This document shows, piece by piece, positions 50,567 to 59,217 of a DNA stretch of 64,000 nucleotides. Below the pieces are notes generated by a model. It was not told the DNA's origin and made no database searches. It was given only the letters and a program-made list of their open reading frames with translations. The DNA is from Agromyces mediolanus. GTDB taxonomy: Bacteria; Actinomycetota; Actinomycetes; Actinomycetales; Microbacteriaceae. The DNA is taken from contig NZ_BMRJ01000002.1 of the NCBI RefSeq assembly GCF_014648575.1, positions 32,655 through 96,654 on the forward strand, written 5' to 3'. Made by a program: the position numbers and the translations under genes. The number at the start of each line of letters is the position of its first letter. The first letter of the stretch is position 1.

Positions 50567-51349
50567 ATGGAAACCATCACCACCGCCAACGGCGACCTCG
50601 TCGCCTTCGACCGCTACGGCGAGCCGGGAACCCCCGCCGTCGTCTTCATCCAGGGCGCCGGGCCCACCCGCGCCGACGACCCGGTGACCGCCGAGACCGG
50701 ACGCCTGCTCGCCGAGCGCGGGCATCAGGCGATCGTGCACGACCGCGTCGGACGCGGCGACTCCGCGGCATCCGGCCCGATCGCGCTGGACCGCGAGCTC
50801 GACGCGATCGCCGCGCTCGCCGAGGCGGCGGGCGCGCCCGTGGTGCTCGTCGGACACTCCTCGGGCTGCGCCATCGCGCTGCGGGCCGCACCCCGCGTGC
50901 CCGGTCTCGCGGGCCTCGTGCTCTGGGAGGCGCCGCTCGGGCAGTTCGAGGGCGGCGCGCCCGCGTGGTGGGCGGTGGTCGAGCAGGCCGTCGCCGACGG
51001 CCGACTCGAGGACGCCGTCGCCGCCTACATGGTCGGCATGCCGCCCGAGTGGCTCGAGGAGCTGCGCCGCTCGCCCGACTACCCCGGGCTCGTGCTGAGC
51101 TGGATCCCCGACGGCGAGGCCCTCGCTTCCGTCGAGGCCGACGGGCTCGCGGCCCACCTCGGCGGGCTCGCCGTGCCGGTGCTCGCCGTGGTCGGCACGG
51201 AGACGTTCCCCGGCATGGCCGAGGCCGCCGACGCGATCGCGGCCGCGGCGCCCGCCGGGGCCTCCGAACGCGTCGCCGGCGCGTGGCACAGCTGGGAGCC
51301 CGAGGCGATGGCCGAGCGGCTCGCCCGCCTCCTCGACACGCAGGGCTGA
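50567..51349 (+). CDS. Alpha/beta hydrolase
   Basis: A 260-residue alpha/beta-hydrolase fold enzyme. Nucleophile elbow VLVGHSSGCAIALRAA (Ser near 107), HDRVGRGDSA before it, and catalytic His in the GAWHSWEPEAMAERL segment near the C-terminus; VPVLAVVGTETFPGM holds the acid region. The substrate is unknown. ATG 50567. Controlled by the divergent TetR regulator. Confidence 0.9.
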   Translation: METITTANGDLVAFDRYGEPGTPAVVFIQGAGPTRADDPVTAETGRLLAERGHQAIVHDRVGRGDSAASGPIALDRELDAIAALAEAAGAPVVLVGHSSGCAIALRAAPRVPGLAGLVLWEAPLGQFEGGAPAWWAVVEQAVADGRLEDAVAAYMVGMPPEWLEELRRSPDYPGLVLSWIPDGEALASVEADGLAAHLGGLAVPVLAVVGTETFPGMAEAADAIAAAAPAGASERVAGAWHSWEPEAMAERLARLLDTQG

Positions 51350-51368
51350 ACCGGCCGCGTCGCCCGGC

Positions 51369-52283
51369 TCAGCCGGCGGGGCGCCGCGCCGGAGCGGCGG
51401 CGCGAGCCGCCCGGGCGAGCGCCTCGCGGCACGCGACGACCGCCGGACGGGTGGCCGCCGCGTGCCTCGTCGCCGTGAACACCTCGCGTTGCGGGCGGCC
51501 GGGCAGCTCCGCGAGGCGGACGCTCGGCGGCTCGCCCGCCCAGACGAGATCGGGCAGCAGTCCCGCGGCGTGGCCGGCCCGGATGAGCCGGATGTGCGCG
51601 ATGAGGTCCGCCGTCTCGAAGCGCACATCGGGTTCGAAGCCGGCCTCGCGGCAGAGCTGCACCGCCCACTCGCGCGAGGCGGTGCCGGCCGGCTCCAAAA
51701 CCCAGGGCAGGGATGCCGCGTCCGCCAGGGTCGCGGCCTCGGGAGCGACGCCGCCGGGCAGAGCGAGCCGGATGGGGTCGGCGACGAGCGGGACCCGGTC
51801 GAGTTCCGGGCGGTGCGCCCTCGTGTGCCCCGGGTACTGCTCGGCGACGACGAGGTCGAAGTCGCGGGCCGCGACCTCGAACAGCCCCGCCTCGGGCTCG
51901 CGCTCGGTGACCTCGACGCGGAGCCCCGGATGCTCCGCCGCGAGGATCGTCAGCGCCTGCGGCACGACGGCGTGCGCGGCCGATTGGAACACCGCGACGC
52001 GCACCGTGCCGCCGACCGAGGTGAGGGAGCGGGCGACCTCGGCCTCCGCCTCCTCCAGCCGGTCGAGCACCGCGATGCCGTGCTCGACGAGCACGAGGGC
52101 CTGCGGGGTGAGCTGCACCCGGCGGCCCGCCTGCACGAGCAGGGGCACGCCGGCCTCGCGCTCGAGCAGCGCGAGCTGCTGCGACACCGAGGACGGGCTG
52201 TACGAGAGCGCCTCGGCGACCGCGGCGAGCGTGCCTCGGCGGCTCAGCTCCACGAGCAGGCGCAGGCGGCGTACGTCGAGCAT
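51369..52283 (-). CDS. LysR-family transcriptional regulator
   Basis: A 304-residue LysR protein: MLDVRRLRLLVELSRRGTLAAVAEALSYSPSSVSQQLALLEREAGVPLLVQAGRRVQLTPQALVLVEHG is the N-terminal HTH (quoted in fragments: SRRGTLAAVAEAL, SPSSVSQQLALLE). The periplasmic-binding-like effector domain starts near residue 90. ATG 52283 has AGGAAGGA upstream; the open frame continues upstream only because a palindromic repeat is coding-compatible. Divergent from putA, so it may regulate proline catabolism; this is inference. Confidence 0.9.
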   Translation of the reverse strand: MLDVRRLRLLVELSRRGTLAAVAEALSYSPSSVSQQLALLEREAGVPLLVQAGRRVQLTPQALVLVEHGIAVLDRLEEAEAEVARSLTSVGGTVRVAVFQSAAHAVVPQALTILAAEHPGLRVEVTEREPEAGLFEVAARDFDLVVAEQYPGHTRAHRPELDRVPLVADPIRLALPGGVAPEAATLADAASLPWVLEPAGTASREWAVQLCREAGFEPDVRFETADLIAHIRLIRAGHAAGLLPDLVWAGEPPSVRLAELPGRPQREVFTATRHAAATRPAVVACREALARAARAAAPARRPAG

Positions 52284-52312
52284 CGCGGCGTCCTTCCTCT
52301 CTGTTCCACTGC

Positions 52313-52352
52313 CTCGACTTGCCCGACTTTCATGAAAGTCGGGCACGTCGAG
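52313..52352. repeat. Dispersed TTCATGAA palindrome, copy 1
   Basis: Two 20-base arms meeting at 52332/52333 pair with one mismatch; inner sequence GCCCGACTTTCATGAAAGTC continues to GGGC. This copy lies in the divergent lysR-putA intergenic region, 30 bases before the lysR start. Confidence 0.85.
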
Positions 52353-52399
52353 AAGGCGCTCACGATTATTCGGAAATCATGAACAGTATCCATCGGAAT

Positions 52400-52417
52400 C
52401 ATTCGCTGTACCGAATG
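52400..52417. promoter_or_regulatory. Candidate operator upstream of putA
   Basis: CATTCG-CTGTAC-CGAATG, perfect 6-bp arms with a six-base centre, about 80-100 bases before the putA start, within the AT-richest part of the intergenic region. Its shape suits a LysR or Lrp-type dimer. Confidence 0.45.
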
Positions 52418-52478
52418 AACGCCCGGCCGCACACTTGAGTCGATGCCCGGCGTTCCCCCGGCCCCGCTTCCAGTGAAG

Positions 52479-52490
52479 GACAGTACTGTC
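52479..52490 (+). promoter_or_regulatory. 12-bp palindrome at the putA ribosome binding site
   Basis: GACAGTACTGTC is a perfect palindrome immediately before GTG 52491; it contains part of the ribosome binding site AAGGA and is adjacent to ATG 52497. It could be an operator or a small translational hairpin. Confidence 0.45.
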
Positions 52491-52496
52491 GTGACC

Positions 52497-55400
52497 ATGA
52501 CGAACCTCAGCGCAGCCACCGGCAGCCCGCGCACCGACGACGTCGTCTCCCTCGTTCGCCGCTGGCTCGCCGAGAGCGCAGCGCACCCCGTCGACCCCGC
52601 CGCCGAGCGGCTCGCGGGGGTGCTGAAGGACCCGAACGGCCTCGCCTTCACCGTCGGCTTCGTCGACGGCGTCATGCGCCCGGAGGACCTCGGCGTCGCC
52701 GGCCGCAACCTCGAGCAGGTCGCGAAGCTCACGCCGAAGTTCCTGCCCTGGTACCTGAAGGCGGCCATCCGCGTGGGCGGCGTCTTCGCCCCGATGCTGC
52801 CCTGGGTCGTCATCCCGATCGCCCGCCGCGTGCTCCGCGCCATGGTCGGCCACCTCGTGCTCGACGCCACCCCGGCGAAGCTCGGCCCCGCCATCGCGAA
52901 GCTCCGCGAGGGCGGCAACCGGCTCAACCTCAACCTCCTCGGCGAGGCCGTGCTCGGCGAGCAGGAGGCCGACCGCCGGCTCTCCGGCACCTACGAGTTC
53001 CTCGCCCGCGACGACGTCGACTACGTCTCGATCAAGGTCTCGTCCGTCGTCAGCCAGCTCTCCATGTGGTCCTTCGACGAGGCCGTCGCCAAGGTCGTCG
53101 ACAAGCTCACCCCGCTCTACGAACTCGCGGCGCAGCGCACCGCCGAGGGCAAGCCGAAGTTCATCAACCTCGACATGGAGGAGTACCGGGACCTCGACCT
53201 CACCATCGCGGTCTTCACCGCGCTCCTCGATCAGCCGCAGCTGCGGCAGCTCGAGGCCGGCATCGTGCTGCAGACCTACCTGCCCGACGCGCTCCGCGCC
53301 ATGCAGGAGCTGCAGGCCTGGGCGAAGACCCGGCGTGCGGCCGGCGGGGCCCCGATCAAGGTGCGCGTCGTCAAGGGCGCGAACCTCGCCATGGAGCAGG
53401 TGGATGCCGCGATCCACGACTGGCCCGTCGCGACCTACTCGAGCAAGCAGGACTCCGACACCAACTACAAGCGGGTGCTCGACTGGTCGATGACTCCCGA
53501 GCGGATCGACGCCGTGCGGCTCGGCGTCGCCGGGCACAACCTCTTCGACGTCGCCCACGCCTGGCTCACCGCCAAGGCGCGCGGCGTCGAGGCCGGCGTC
53601 GAGTTCGAGATGCTGCTCGGCATGGCGACCGGGCAGGCCGAGGCCGTCCGCGGCGACGTCGGCCAGTTGCTGCTCTACACGCCCGTCGTGAACCCGGCCG
53701 AGTTCGACGTCGCGATCGCGTACCTGATCCGCCGGCTCGAAGAGAACGCGAGCCAGGAGAACTTCATGTCGGCCTTGTTCGAGCTCGCCGACGACCGCGG
53801 GCTCTTCGACCGCGAGCGCGCCCGCTACGAGCGCTCCCTCGCCGCCCTCGAGCCCGTCGTGGCGGAGGCCCCGCAGCCGAACCGCACGCAGAACCGCCGC
53901 ACCGAGTGGGAGGGCGGGGCGCTCGACGCCGCCTTCGCCCGCCTCGACGCCCCCGCACCCGGCAGCGAGCACGCCGAGGAGGGGCTCACCAACGTCGTGC
54001 TGGGGATCAGCCGCGGGTCGAGCGGCGCGTCGGGCGGCGCTTCGACGGGCTCCGCTTCGACGGGCTCCGCTTCGACGAGCTCAGCGGACCAGGGCTCCGC
54101 TTCGACGAGCTCAGCGGACCATGGCCCGGGGCTGACCCCCGGATTCCGCAACGAGCCCGACACCGATCCCGCGCTCGCCGCGAACCGGGAGTGGGGCCGG
54201 CGCATCCTCGAGCGCGTCCCCGGCTCCGAGCTCGGCCGCGACACGATCCGCGCCGCCCGCATCGACGACGCCGACGCGCTCGCCGAGCTCATGGCCGGCG
54301 TCGCCGCCGCGGGCGAGGCCTGGGGCCGCAAGTCCGGCGCCGAGCGCGCCGCCGTGCTGCACCGGGCGGGCCTCGCGCTCGCCGCGAACCGCGACCGCCT
54401 CATCGAGGTCATGGCCGCCGAGGCGGGCAAGACCATCGCCGAGGCCGACCCCGAGATCAGCGAGGCGATCGACTTCGCCCACTACTACGCCGAGCGCGCC
54501 CGCGAGCTCGACCACGTGCAGGGCGCCGTTTTCGTGCCCTCGAAGCTCACGGTCGTCACCCCGCCGTGGAACTTCCCCGTCGCCATCCCCGCCGGCGGCG
54601 TGCTCGCCGCGCTCGCCGCGGGCTCCGGCGTCGTGATCAAGCCGGCGAAGCTCGCGCAGCGCTCCGGCGCGGTCATGGTCGAGGCGCTGTGGGAGGCCGG
54701 CATCCCGAAGGAGCTCCTCGCCCTCGTCGACGTGGGCGAGCGGGAGCTCGGCACCCAGCTCGTCTCGAGCCCGAACGTCGACCGGGTCATCCTCACGGGC
54801 GCGTACGAGACGGCCGAGCTGTTCCGCTCCTTCCGCGCCGACCTGCCGCTGCTCGCCGAGACGAGCGGCAAGAACGCGATCATCGTCACGCCCTCGGCCG
54901 ACCTCGACCTCGCCGCGTCCGACGTCGTGAAGAGCGCCTTCGGGCACGCCGGGCAGAAGTGCTCGGCGGCCTCGCTCGTCATCCTCGTCGGCTCGGTCGC
55001 GAAGTCGGAGCGGTTCCGCCGCCAGCTCGTCGACGCCGCCCGTTCGATGCGGGTCGGCTACCCCGCCGATGCCCGCACCCAGATCGGGCCGATCATCGAG
55101 CCGGCGCAGGGCAAGCTGCTCCACGCCCTCACCCAGCTCGGCATCGGCGAGGAGTGGCTCGTCGAGCCGAAGCAGCTCGACGACAGCGGGCGGCTCTGGT
55201 CGCCGGGCATCAAGACCGGGGTGCAGCCGGGCTCCTACTTCCACCTCACCGAGTTCTTCGGCCCGGTGCTCGGCATCATGCACGCGAAGGACCTCGACGA
55301 GGCCATCCGCTTCCAGAACGCCGTCGACTACGGCCTCACCGCGGGCCTCCACTCGCTCGACTCGGAGGAGCTCGCGAGCTGGTTCGACCAGGTCGAGGCG

Positions 55401-56180
55401 GGCAACCTCTACGTGAACCGCGGCATCACCGGTGCGATCGTGCAGCGCCAGCCCTTCGGTGGCTGGAAGCGCTCCGCCGTCGGCGCCGGCGCCAAGGCCG
55501 GCGGGCCGAACTACCTGTTCGGGCTCGGCAGCTGGGAGGCCGAGCACGGCCGCCAGTCCTCGACGCTGCACCTGCGCGGCCTCGACAAGCGTGTCACGGA
55601 GGTCATCGAGGCATCCCAGTCGGCCCTCGACTACGAGTCGTTCGACGTGCTGCGCCGCTCCGCGCTGAGCGACGCCGTCGCCTGGGCCGAGGAGTACGGC
55701 GTCGCCCGCGACGCCTCGCAGCTCGGCGTCGAGCGGAACGTCTTCCGCTACCGCCCGCTGCCCGTCACCGTGCGCATCTCGGACGACGCAGACCTCGCCG
55801 AGGGCCTCCGGGTCGTCGTCGCCGGCCTGCTCACGAAGTCGCGCTTCGAGGTCTCGACCGCGCTCGAGCTGCCGAAGGGCGTGCGCACCGTGCTCGCCGC
55901 CCGCGAGGTGCGGATCACCCGCGAGGACGACGCCGCCTGGCTCGCCCGCGTGGCGAAGCGCGGCGCGAAGGCGCTCGGCGCGAGCCGGGTGCGGCTCGTC
56001 GGCGGGGATGCCTCGGCGCTCGCGCACGCGCTCGGCGGCGCGCCGGATGTCGCGGTGTGGGCGCACCCCGTGACGCCCTCGGGCCGGGTGGAGCTGCTGC
56101 CGTTCCTGCACGAGCAGGCGATCTCGATCACGAACCACCGCTTCGGCAACCCGACGACCCTGTCGCAGGGCGTGATCTAG
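52497..56180 (+). CDS. putA: Bifunctional proline dehydrogenase / L-glutamate-gamma-semialdehyde dehydrogenase (PutA)
   Basis: A 1227-residue enzyme that oxidises proline to glutamate in two steps. The FAD-dependent proline dehydrogenase barrel fills about 60-440 (RRLSGTYEFLARDDVDYVSIKVSS, YLIRRLEENASQENF). The aldehyde dehydrogenase domain spans about 600-1060: VVTPPWNFPVAIPAGG, LLAETSGKNAIIVTPSADLD, and catalytic Cys in GHAGQKCSAA. There is no N-terminal ribbon-helix-helix, so it does not self-regulate DNA like enterobacterial PutA. Linker residues about 507-545 contain tandem Ser/Thr/Gly/Ala repeats. ATG 52497; GTG 52491 is the alternative. Confidence 0.95.
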   Translation: MTNLSAATGSPRTDDVVSLVRRWLAESAAHPVDPAAERLAGVLKDPNGLAFTVGFVDGVMRPEDLGVAGRNLEQVAKLTPKFLPWYLKAAIRVGGVFAPMLPWVVIPIARRVLRAMVGHLVLDATPAKLGPAIAKLREGGNRLNLNLLGEAVLGEQEADRRLSGTYEFLARDDVDYVSIKVSSVVSQLSMWSFDEAVAKVVDKLTPLYELAAQRTAEGKPKFINLDMEEYRDLDLTIAVFTALLDQPQLRQLEAGIVLQTYLPDALRAMQELQAWAKTRRAAGGAPIKVRVVKGANLAMEQVDAAIHDWPVATYSSKQDSDTNYKRVLDWSMTPERIDAVRLGVAGHNLFDVAHAWLTAKARGVEAGVEFEMLLGMATGQAEAVRGDVGQLLLYTPVVNPAEFDVAIAYLIRRLEENASQENFMSALFELADDRGLFDRERARYERSLAALEPVVAEAPQPNRTQNRRTEWEGGALDAAFARLDAPAPGSEHAEEGLTNVVLGISRGSSGASGGASTGSASTGSASTSSADQGSASTSSADHGPGLTPGFRNEPDTDPALAANREWGRRILERVPGSELGRDTIRAARIDDADALAELMAGVAAAGEAWGRKSGAERAAVLHRAGLALAANRDRLIEVMAAEAGKTIAEADPEISEAIDFAHYYAERARELDHVQGAVFVPSKLTVVTPPWNFPVAIPAGGVLAALAAGSGVVIKPAKLAQRSGAVMVEALWEAGIPKELLALVDVGERELGTQLVSSPNVDRVILTGAYETAELFRSFRADLPLLAETSGKNAIIVTPSADLDLAASDVVKSAFGHAGQKCSAASLVILVGSVAKSERFRRQLVDAARSMRVGYPADARTQIGPIIEPAQGKLLHALTQLGIGEEWLVEPKQLDDSGRLWSPGIKTGVQPGSYFHLTEFFGPVLGIMHAKDLDEAIRFQNAVDYGLTAGLHSLDSEELASWFDQVEAGNLYVNRGITGAIVQRQPFGGWKRSAVGAGAKAGGPNYLFGLGSWEAEHGRQSSTLHLRGLDKRVTEVIEASQSALDYESFDVLRRSALSDAVAWAEEYGVARDASQLGVERNVFRYRPLPVTVRISDDADLAEGLRVVVAGLLTKSRFEVSTALELPKGVRTVLAAREVRITREDDAAWLARVAKRGAKALGASRVRLVGGDASALAHALGGAPDVAVWAHPVTPSGRVELLPFLHEQAISITNHRFGNPTTLSQGVI
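54039..54121 (+). repeat. In-frame tandem repeats in the PutA linker
   Basis: The 15-base unit GCTTCGACGGGCTCC occurs twice (54039, 54054), then a 30-base unit beginning GCTTCGACGAGCTCAGCGGA occurs about 1.8 times (54069-54121). Translated, these read ASTGS, ASTGS, ASTSSADQGS and ASTSSADHGP. The DNA word resembles dispersed intergenic repeats of actinobacteria (a recollection, not verified). Confidence 0.9.
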
Positions 56181-56186
56181 GCATCG

Positions 56187-56218
56187 CCGCGCTGCCGCGC
56201 TGCCGCGCTGCCGCGCTG
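56187..56218. repeat. (CCGCGCTG)4 tandem repeat after putA
   Basis: Four exact copies of the 8-base unit CCGCGCTG, starting seven bases after the putA stop and ending just before palindrome copy 2. Confidence 0.9.
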
Positions 56219-56223
56219 CTCTG

Positions 56224-56267
56224 CTTCAGGGTTGCCCGACTTTCATGAAAGTTGGGCAACCCTGAAG
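56224..56267. repeat. Dispersed TTCATGAA palindrome, copy 2
   Basis: Two 22-base arms meeting at 56245/56246 pair throughout except one G-T wobble (56238/56253). It lies between the convergent putA and RimB-like genes and would work as a bidirectional terminator. Ends read CTTCAGGGTTGCCCGAC and its complement. Confidence 0.9.
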
Positions 56268-56278
56268 TCAGAGGGGGG

Positions 56279-56758
56279 TCAGGCCCGGCCGCGGTTACGG
56301 CGGCGCGCGTGCTTCGGCGCGCGGCCGCCGACGAAGGAGCGGCCGGAGTCGACGACGAAGCCCTGCCGCAGCGCCTCGCGGCCGACGAGCATGCGGAAGC
56401 CCATCTCGTCGCGGTTCGTGAGCGTGACCTCGGCGGTCACCGTGCGGCCGAGCAGCACGACGTCGAGCAGCACCACGATGCGCTCGGCGGTGTGGCCGGA
56501 GGAGCTGCGCACGAGGCGCCGGTCGTGCACCGGCAGCTCGACCCGGACGTCGTCCTCGTCGGAGCCCTGCCAGGGCCGCACGCCGAAGCGCACCCACGGC
56601 TCGCCGTCGCGCTCGAACTCCTCGAGATCGAAGGCGTGCAGCGCGGAGCTGCGGGCGCCGGTGTCGAGCTTCACCTTGATCCAGGCCACCCCGAGCCCGG
56701 GGAGGCTCGCCCATTCGCGCCATCCGGCGATGGTGCTTGAATGGGAACTCGACTTCAC
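56279..56758 (-). CDS. RimB-like retropepsin-type protease (PF05618 family)
   Basis: A 159-residue protein of the putative ATP-dependent zinc protease/retropepsin-like family. Signature GWREWASLPGLGVAWIKVKLDTGARSSALHA contains the Asp-Thr-Gly-Ala motif of a single aspartic-protease lobe; later VELPVHDRRLVRSS and TNRDEMGFRMLVGREAL. In Pseudomonas, RimB of this family clips glutamate tails that RimK adds to ribosomal protein S6. It is divergent to a rimK gene here. GTG 56758 fits a leaderless-like pattern (AAGAT six bases upstream); 56779 is an alternative start. Confidence 0.82.
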   Translation of the reverse strand: MKSSSHSSTIAGWREWASLPGLGVAWIKVKLDTGARSSALHAFDLEEFERDGEPWVRFGVRPWQGSDEDDVRVELPVHDRRLVRSSSGHTAERIVVLLDVVLLGRTVTAEVTLTNRDEMGFRMLVGREALRQGFVVDSGRSFVGGRAPKHARRRNRGRA

Positions 56759-56784
56759 TCGTCCATCTTGGCAGGGCACCCAGC

Positions 56785-57978
56785 ATGAAACTCGCGATCC
56801 TCTCGCGCGCGCCGCACGCGTACTCGACCCAGCGCCTCCGGGCCGCAGCCCAGCAGCGCGGTCATCAGGTCAAGGTCCTGAATACGCTGCGCTTCGCGAT
56901 CGACCTCGCGGGACCCGAGCCCGATCTGCAGTTCCGCGGCCGGCAGCTGAGCGACTACGACGCGATCCTGCCCCGCATCGGCAACTCGATCACGTACTTC
57001 GGCACCGCCGTGGTGCGCCAGTTCGAGCAGATGGACGTGTACACGCCGAACACCGCGAACGGCATCTCGAACGCCCGCGACAAGCTGCGCGCGAACCAGA
57101 TCCTGTCCCGGCACAACATCGCCCTGCCGCCGACCGCCTTCGTGCGCAACCGCGCCGACGTGCGCCCGGCGATCGAGCGCGTCGGCGGGGCGCCCGTCGT
57201 CATCAAGCTGCTCGAGGGCACGCAGGGCATCGGCGTCATCCTCGCGCCGCAGGTCAAGGTCGCCGAGGCGATCATCGAGACGCTGCACTCGACGAAGCAG
57301 AACGTGCTCATCCAGAAGTTCATCGCCGAGAGCCGCGGCCGCGACATCCGCGCCCTCGTCGTCGGCGACCGCGTCGTCGCGGCCATGCGCCGTGTCGCGA
57401 ACGGCGACGAGTTCCGCTCGAACGTGCACCGCGGCGGCACCGTCGAACCCGTGGAGCTCACCCCCGAGTACGAGCAGGCGGCGGTGCGGTCGGCGCAGAT
57501 CATGGGCCTCAAGGTCGCCGGCGTCGACATGCTCGAGGGCGAGCACGGGCCCCTCGTCATGGAGGTGAACTCCTCGCCGGGCCTGCAGGGCATCGAGGCC
57601 GCCACCAACCTCGACGTGGCCGGCGCGATCATCGACTACATCGCGAACCAGGTGGCGTTCCCCGAGATTGACGTGCGCCAGCGGCTCACCGTCTCGACCG
57701 GGTACGGCGTCGCGGAGCTGCTCGTGCACACGAACGCCGACCTCGTCGGCAAGACGCTCGGGGAGTCCGGCCTCTGGGAGCGCGACATCACGGTGCTCAC
57801 CCTGCACCGCGGCGCGAACGTCATCCCGAACCCGCGCAAGGGCGTGCTGCTCGAGTCGGGCGACCGGCTGCTCTGCTTCGGCAAGCTCGAGGAGATGCGC
57901 TCGATGATCCCCGAGCGCCGTCGCCGCCGGGCGAAGGTGCGCAAGCTCCCGAAGCAGGCGATGCCGACGAACGAGTAG
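56785..57978 (+). CDS. rimK: RimK-family ATP-grasp ligase with C-terminal TrkA_C-like domain
   Basis: A 397-residue protein. Residues 1-290 are a RimK-type alpha-L-glutamate ligase: MKLAILSRAPHAYSTQRLRAAAQQRGHQVKVLNTL, LPRIGNSITYFGTAVVRQFE, GGAPVVIKLLEGTQGIGVIL, LVVGDRVVAAMRR and VMEVNSSPGLQGIEAAT. Residues about 310-385 (VAELLVHTNADLVGKTLGESGLWERDITVLTLHRG, VLLESGDRLLCFG) match an RCK_C/TrkA_C ligand-binding fold, not present in E. coli RimK. This suggests allosteric control by a small molecule. ATG 56785. Confidence 0.9.
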   Translation: MKLAILSRAPHAYSTQRLRAAAQQRGHQVKVLNTLRFAIDLAGPEPDLQFRGRQLSDYDAILPRIGNSITYFGTAVVRQFEQMDVYTPNTANGISNARDKLRANQILSRHNIALPPTAFVRNRADVRPAIERVGGAPVVIKLLEGTQGIGVILAPQVKVAEAIIETLHSTKQNVLIQKFIAESRGRDIRALVVGDRVVAAMRRVANGDEFRSNVHRGGTVEPVELTPEYEQAAVRSAQIMGLKVAGVDMLEGEHGPLVMEVNSSPGLQGIEAATNLDVAGAIIDYIANQVAFPEIDVRQRLTVSTGYGVAELLVHTNADLVGKTLGESGLWERDITVLTLHRGANVIPNPRKGVLLESGDRLLCFGKLEEMRSMIPERRRRRAKVRKLPKQAMPTNE

Positions 57979-58028
57979 CGGCGCAGCGCGGCGGCGCCCG
58001 CGGAGGGCGCTCACACCCGCGGATCGAC

Positions 58029-58034
58029 TACCCT
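58029..58034 (+). promoter_or_regulatory. -10 element TACCCT, leaderless-type promoter
   Basis: TACCCT ends six bases before GTG 58041; no ribosome binding site is seen. Confidence 0.45.
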
Positions 58035-58040
58035 CGCCTG

Positions 58041-59195
58041 GTGCGCATCGCGATCGTCGGAGCCGTGCTCACCGCGCTCGGCCTCGTCGCGGTGGCGAGC
58101 GGCGTGCTGCCGCTCGACGCGGTCGCCGCGCTCGCGGAGCGCTCCGCGCCCATCCTCGGCTTCGTCGTCGCGATGACGGTGGTCGCCGAGCTCGCGGCGG
58201 AGGCGGGCGTCTTCCGGGCGCTCGCGGAACGGCTGGCGCGGATGGCGGGCGGGCGGGCCATCCTGCTATGGCTGCTCGTCGTGGTGCTCGCGACGGCCTC
58301 GACCGTCTTCCTCTCGCTCGACACGACGGCCGTGCTGCTCACGCCGGTGGTGGTCTCGCTCGCGGCGCACGTGCGGCTGCCGCCGATCCCGTTCGCGCTG
58401 ACGACCGTGTGGCTCGCGAACACGGCCTCGCTGCTGCTGCCCGTCTCGAATCTGACGAACCTGCTCGCGGCCGAGCGGCTCGCGCTGCACCCGCTCGAGT
58501 TCGCCGCGCTGATGGCCGCGCCGGCGCTCGTCGCCGTCGTGGTGCCCGCGGTCATCGTGCTGCTCGTGCGGCGGCGGGAGCTCGCGGCCCGCTTCGTCCC
58601 CGACGAGCCCGCCGCGATCGGCGACCGCCCGCTGTTCTGGACCGCCGTCGGCGTGCTGGCCGCGCTCGTGCCGCTGCTCGTCTCGGGCCTTCCGGTGTGG
58701 CTGCCGGCGAGCGGGGCGGCGCTCGTGCTCGTCGTCGTGTTCGCCGTGCGCCGACGCCGGGTGCTGCGGCCCGGGCTCGCGCCGTGGTCGCTCCTCGTGT
58801 TCGTGTGCGGGCTCTTCCTCGCGATGCAGGCGGCGCACGAGCTCGGCGCGACCGCCGTGCTCGGCGAGCTCGCGGGCACGGGGGAGGGTCCGCTCGAGCT
58901 GCTGCGGCTCACCGGGGCATCCGCGCTCTCGGCGAACGCGATCGACAACCTGCCCGCGTTCCTCGCCCTCGAACCGTTCGCCGCGTCGCCGCTGCGCACC
59001 GCGGCCCTCCTCATCGGCGTCAACGCGGGCGCGATCGTCACGCCGTGGGCGTCGCTCGCGACGCTGCTCTGGCACCAGCGGCTCGTGGCGATGGGCGTCG
59101 AGATCTCGTGGTGGCGCTACGTCGCGCTCGGGCTGCTCGTCGCGCCGCTCACGGTCGCCGGGGCGACGCTCGGGCTGGCGCTCGCGGCGGGCTGA
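58041..59195 (+). CDS. Ion-transporter superfamily permease (ArsB/SLC13-like)
   Basis: A 384-residue protein with about ten helices. Conserved pieces are FLSLDTTAVLLTPVVVSLAAH, NTASLLLPVSNLTNLLAAERL (typical anion-permease N-T-x-S-x motif) and SANAIDNLPAFLALEP with GVNAGAIVTPWASLATLLWH. These fit the ArsB/NhaD/CitM ion-transporter superfamily. No arsenic genes are beside it, so the substrate is undetermined. Leaderless-type GTG start. Confidence 0.88.
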   Translation: MRIAIVGAVLTALGLVAVASGVLPLDAVAALAERSAPILGFVVAMTVVAELAAEAGVFRALAERLARMAGGRAILLWLLVVVLATASTVFLSLDTTAVLLTPVVVSLAAHVRLPPIPFALTTVWLANTASLLLPVSNLTNLLAAERLALHPLEFAALMAAPALVAVVVPAVIVLLVRRRELAARFVPDEPAAIGDRPLFWTAVGVLAALVPLLVSGLPVWLPASGAALVLVVVFAVRRRRVLRPGLAPWSLLVFVCGLFLAMQAAHELGATAVLGELAGTGEGPLELLRLTGASALSANAIDNLPAFLALEPFAASPLRTAALLIGVNAGAIVTPWASLATLLWHQRLVAMGVEISWWRYVALGLLVAPLTVAGATLGLALAAG

Positions 59196-59217
59196 GCGCG
59201 CAGGAGCGGGATGCCTC

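Noticed and set aside
54039..54121. Possible CRISPR-like repeats
   Set aside because: Repeats are directly tandem without unique spacers and lie in frame inside putA.
58041..59195. Arsenite exporter ArsB
   Set aside because: Superfamily fits, but there is no arsenate reductase or metal-binding ArsR beside it; substrate left open.
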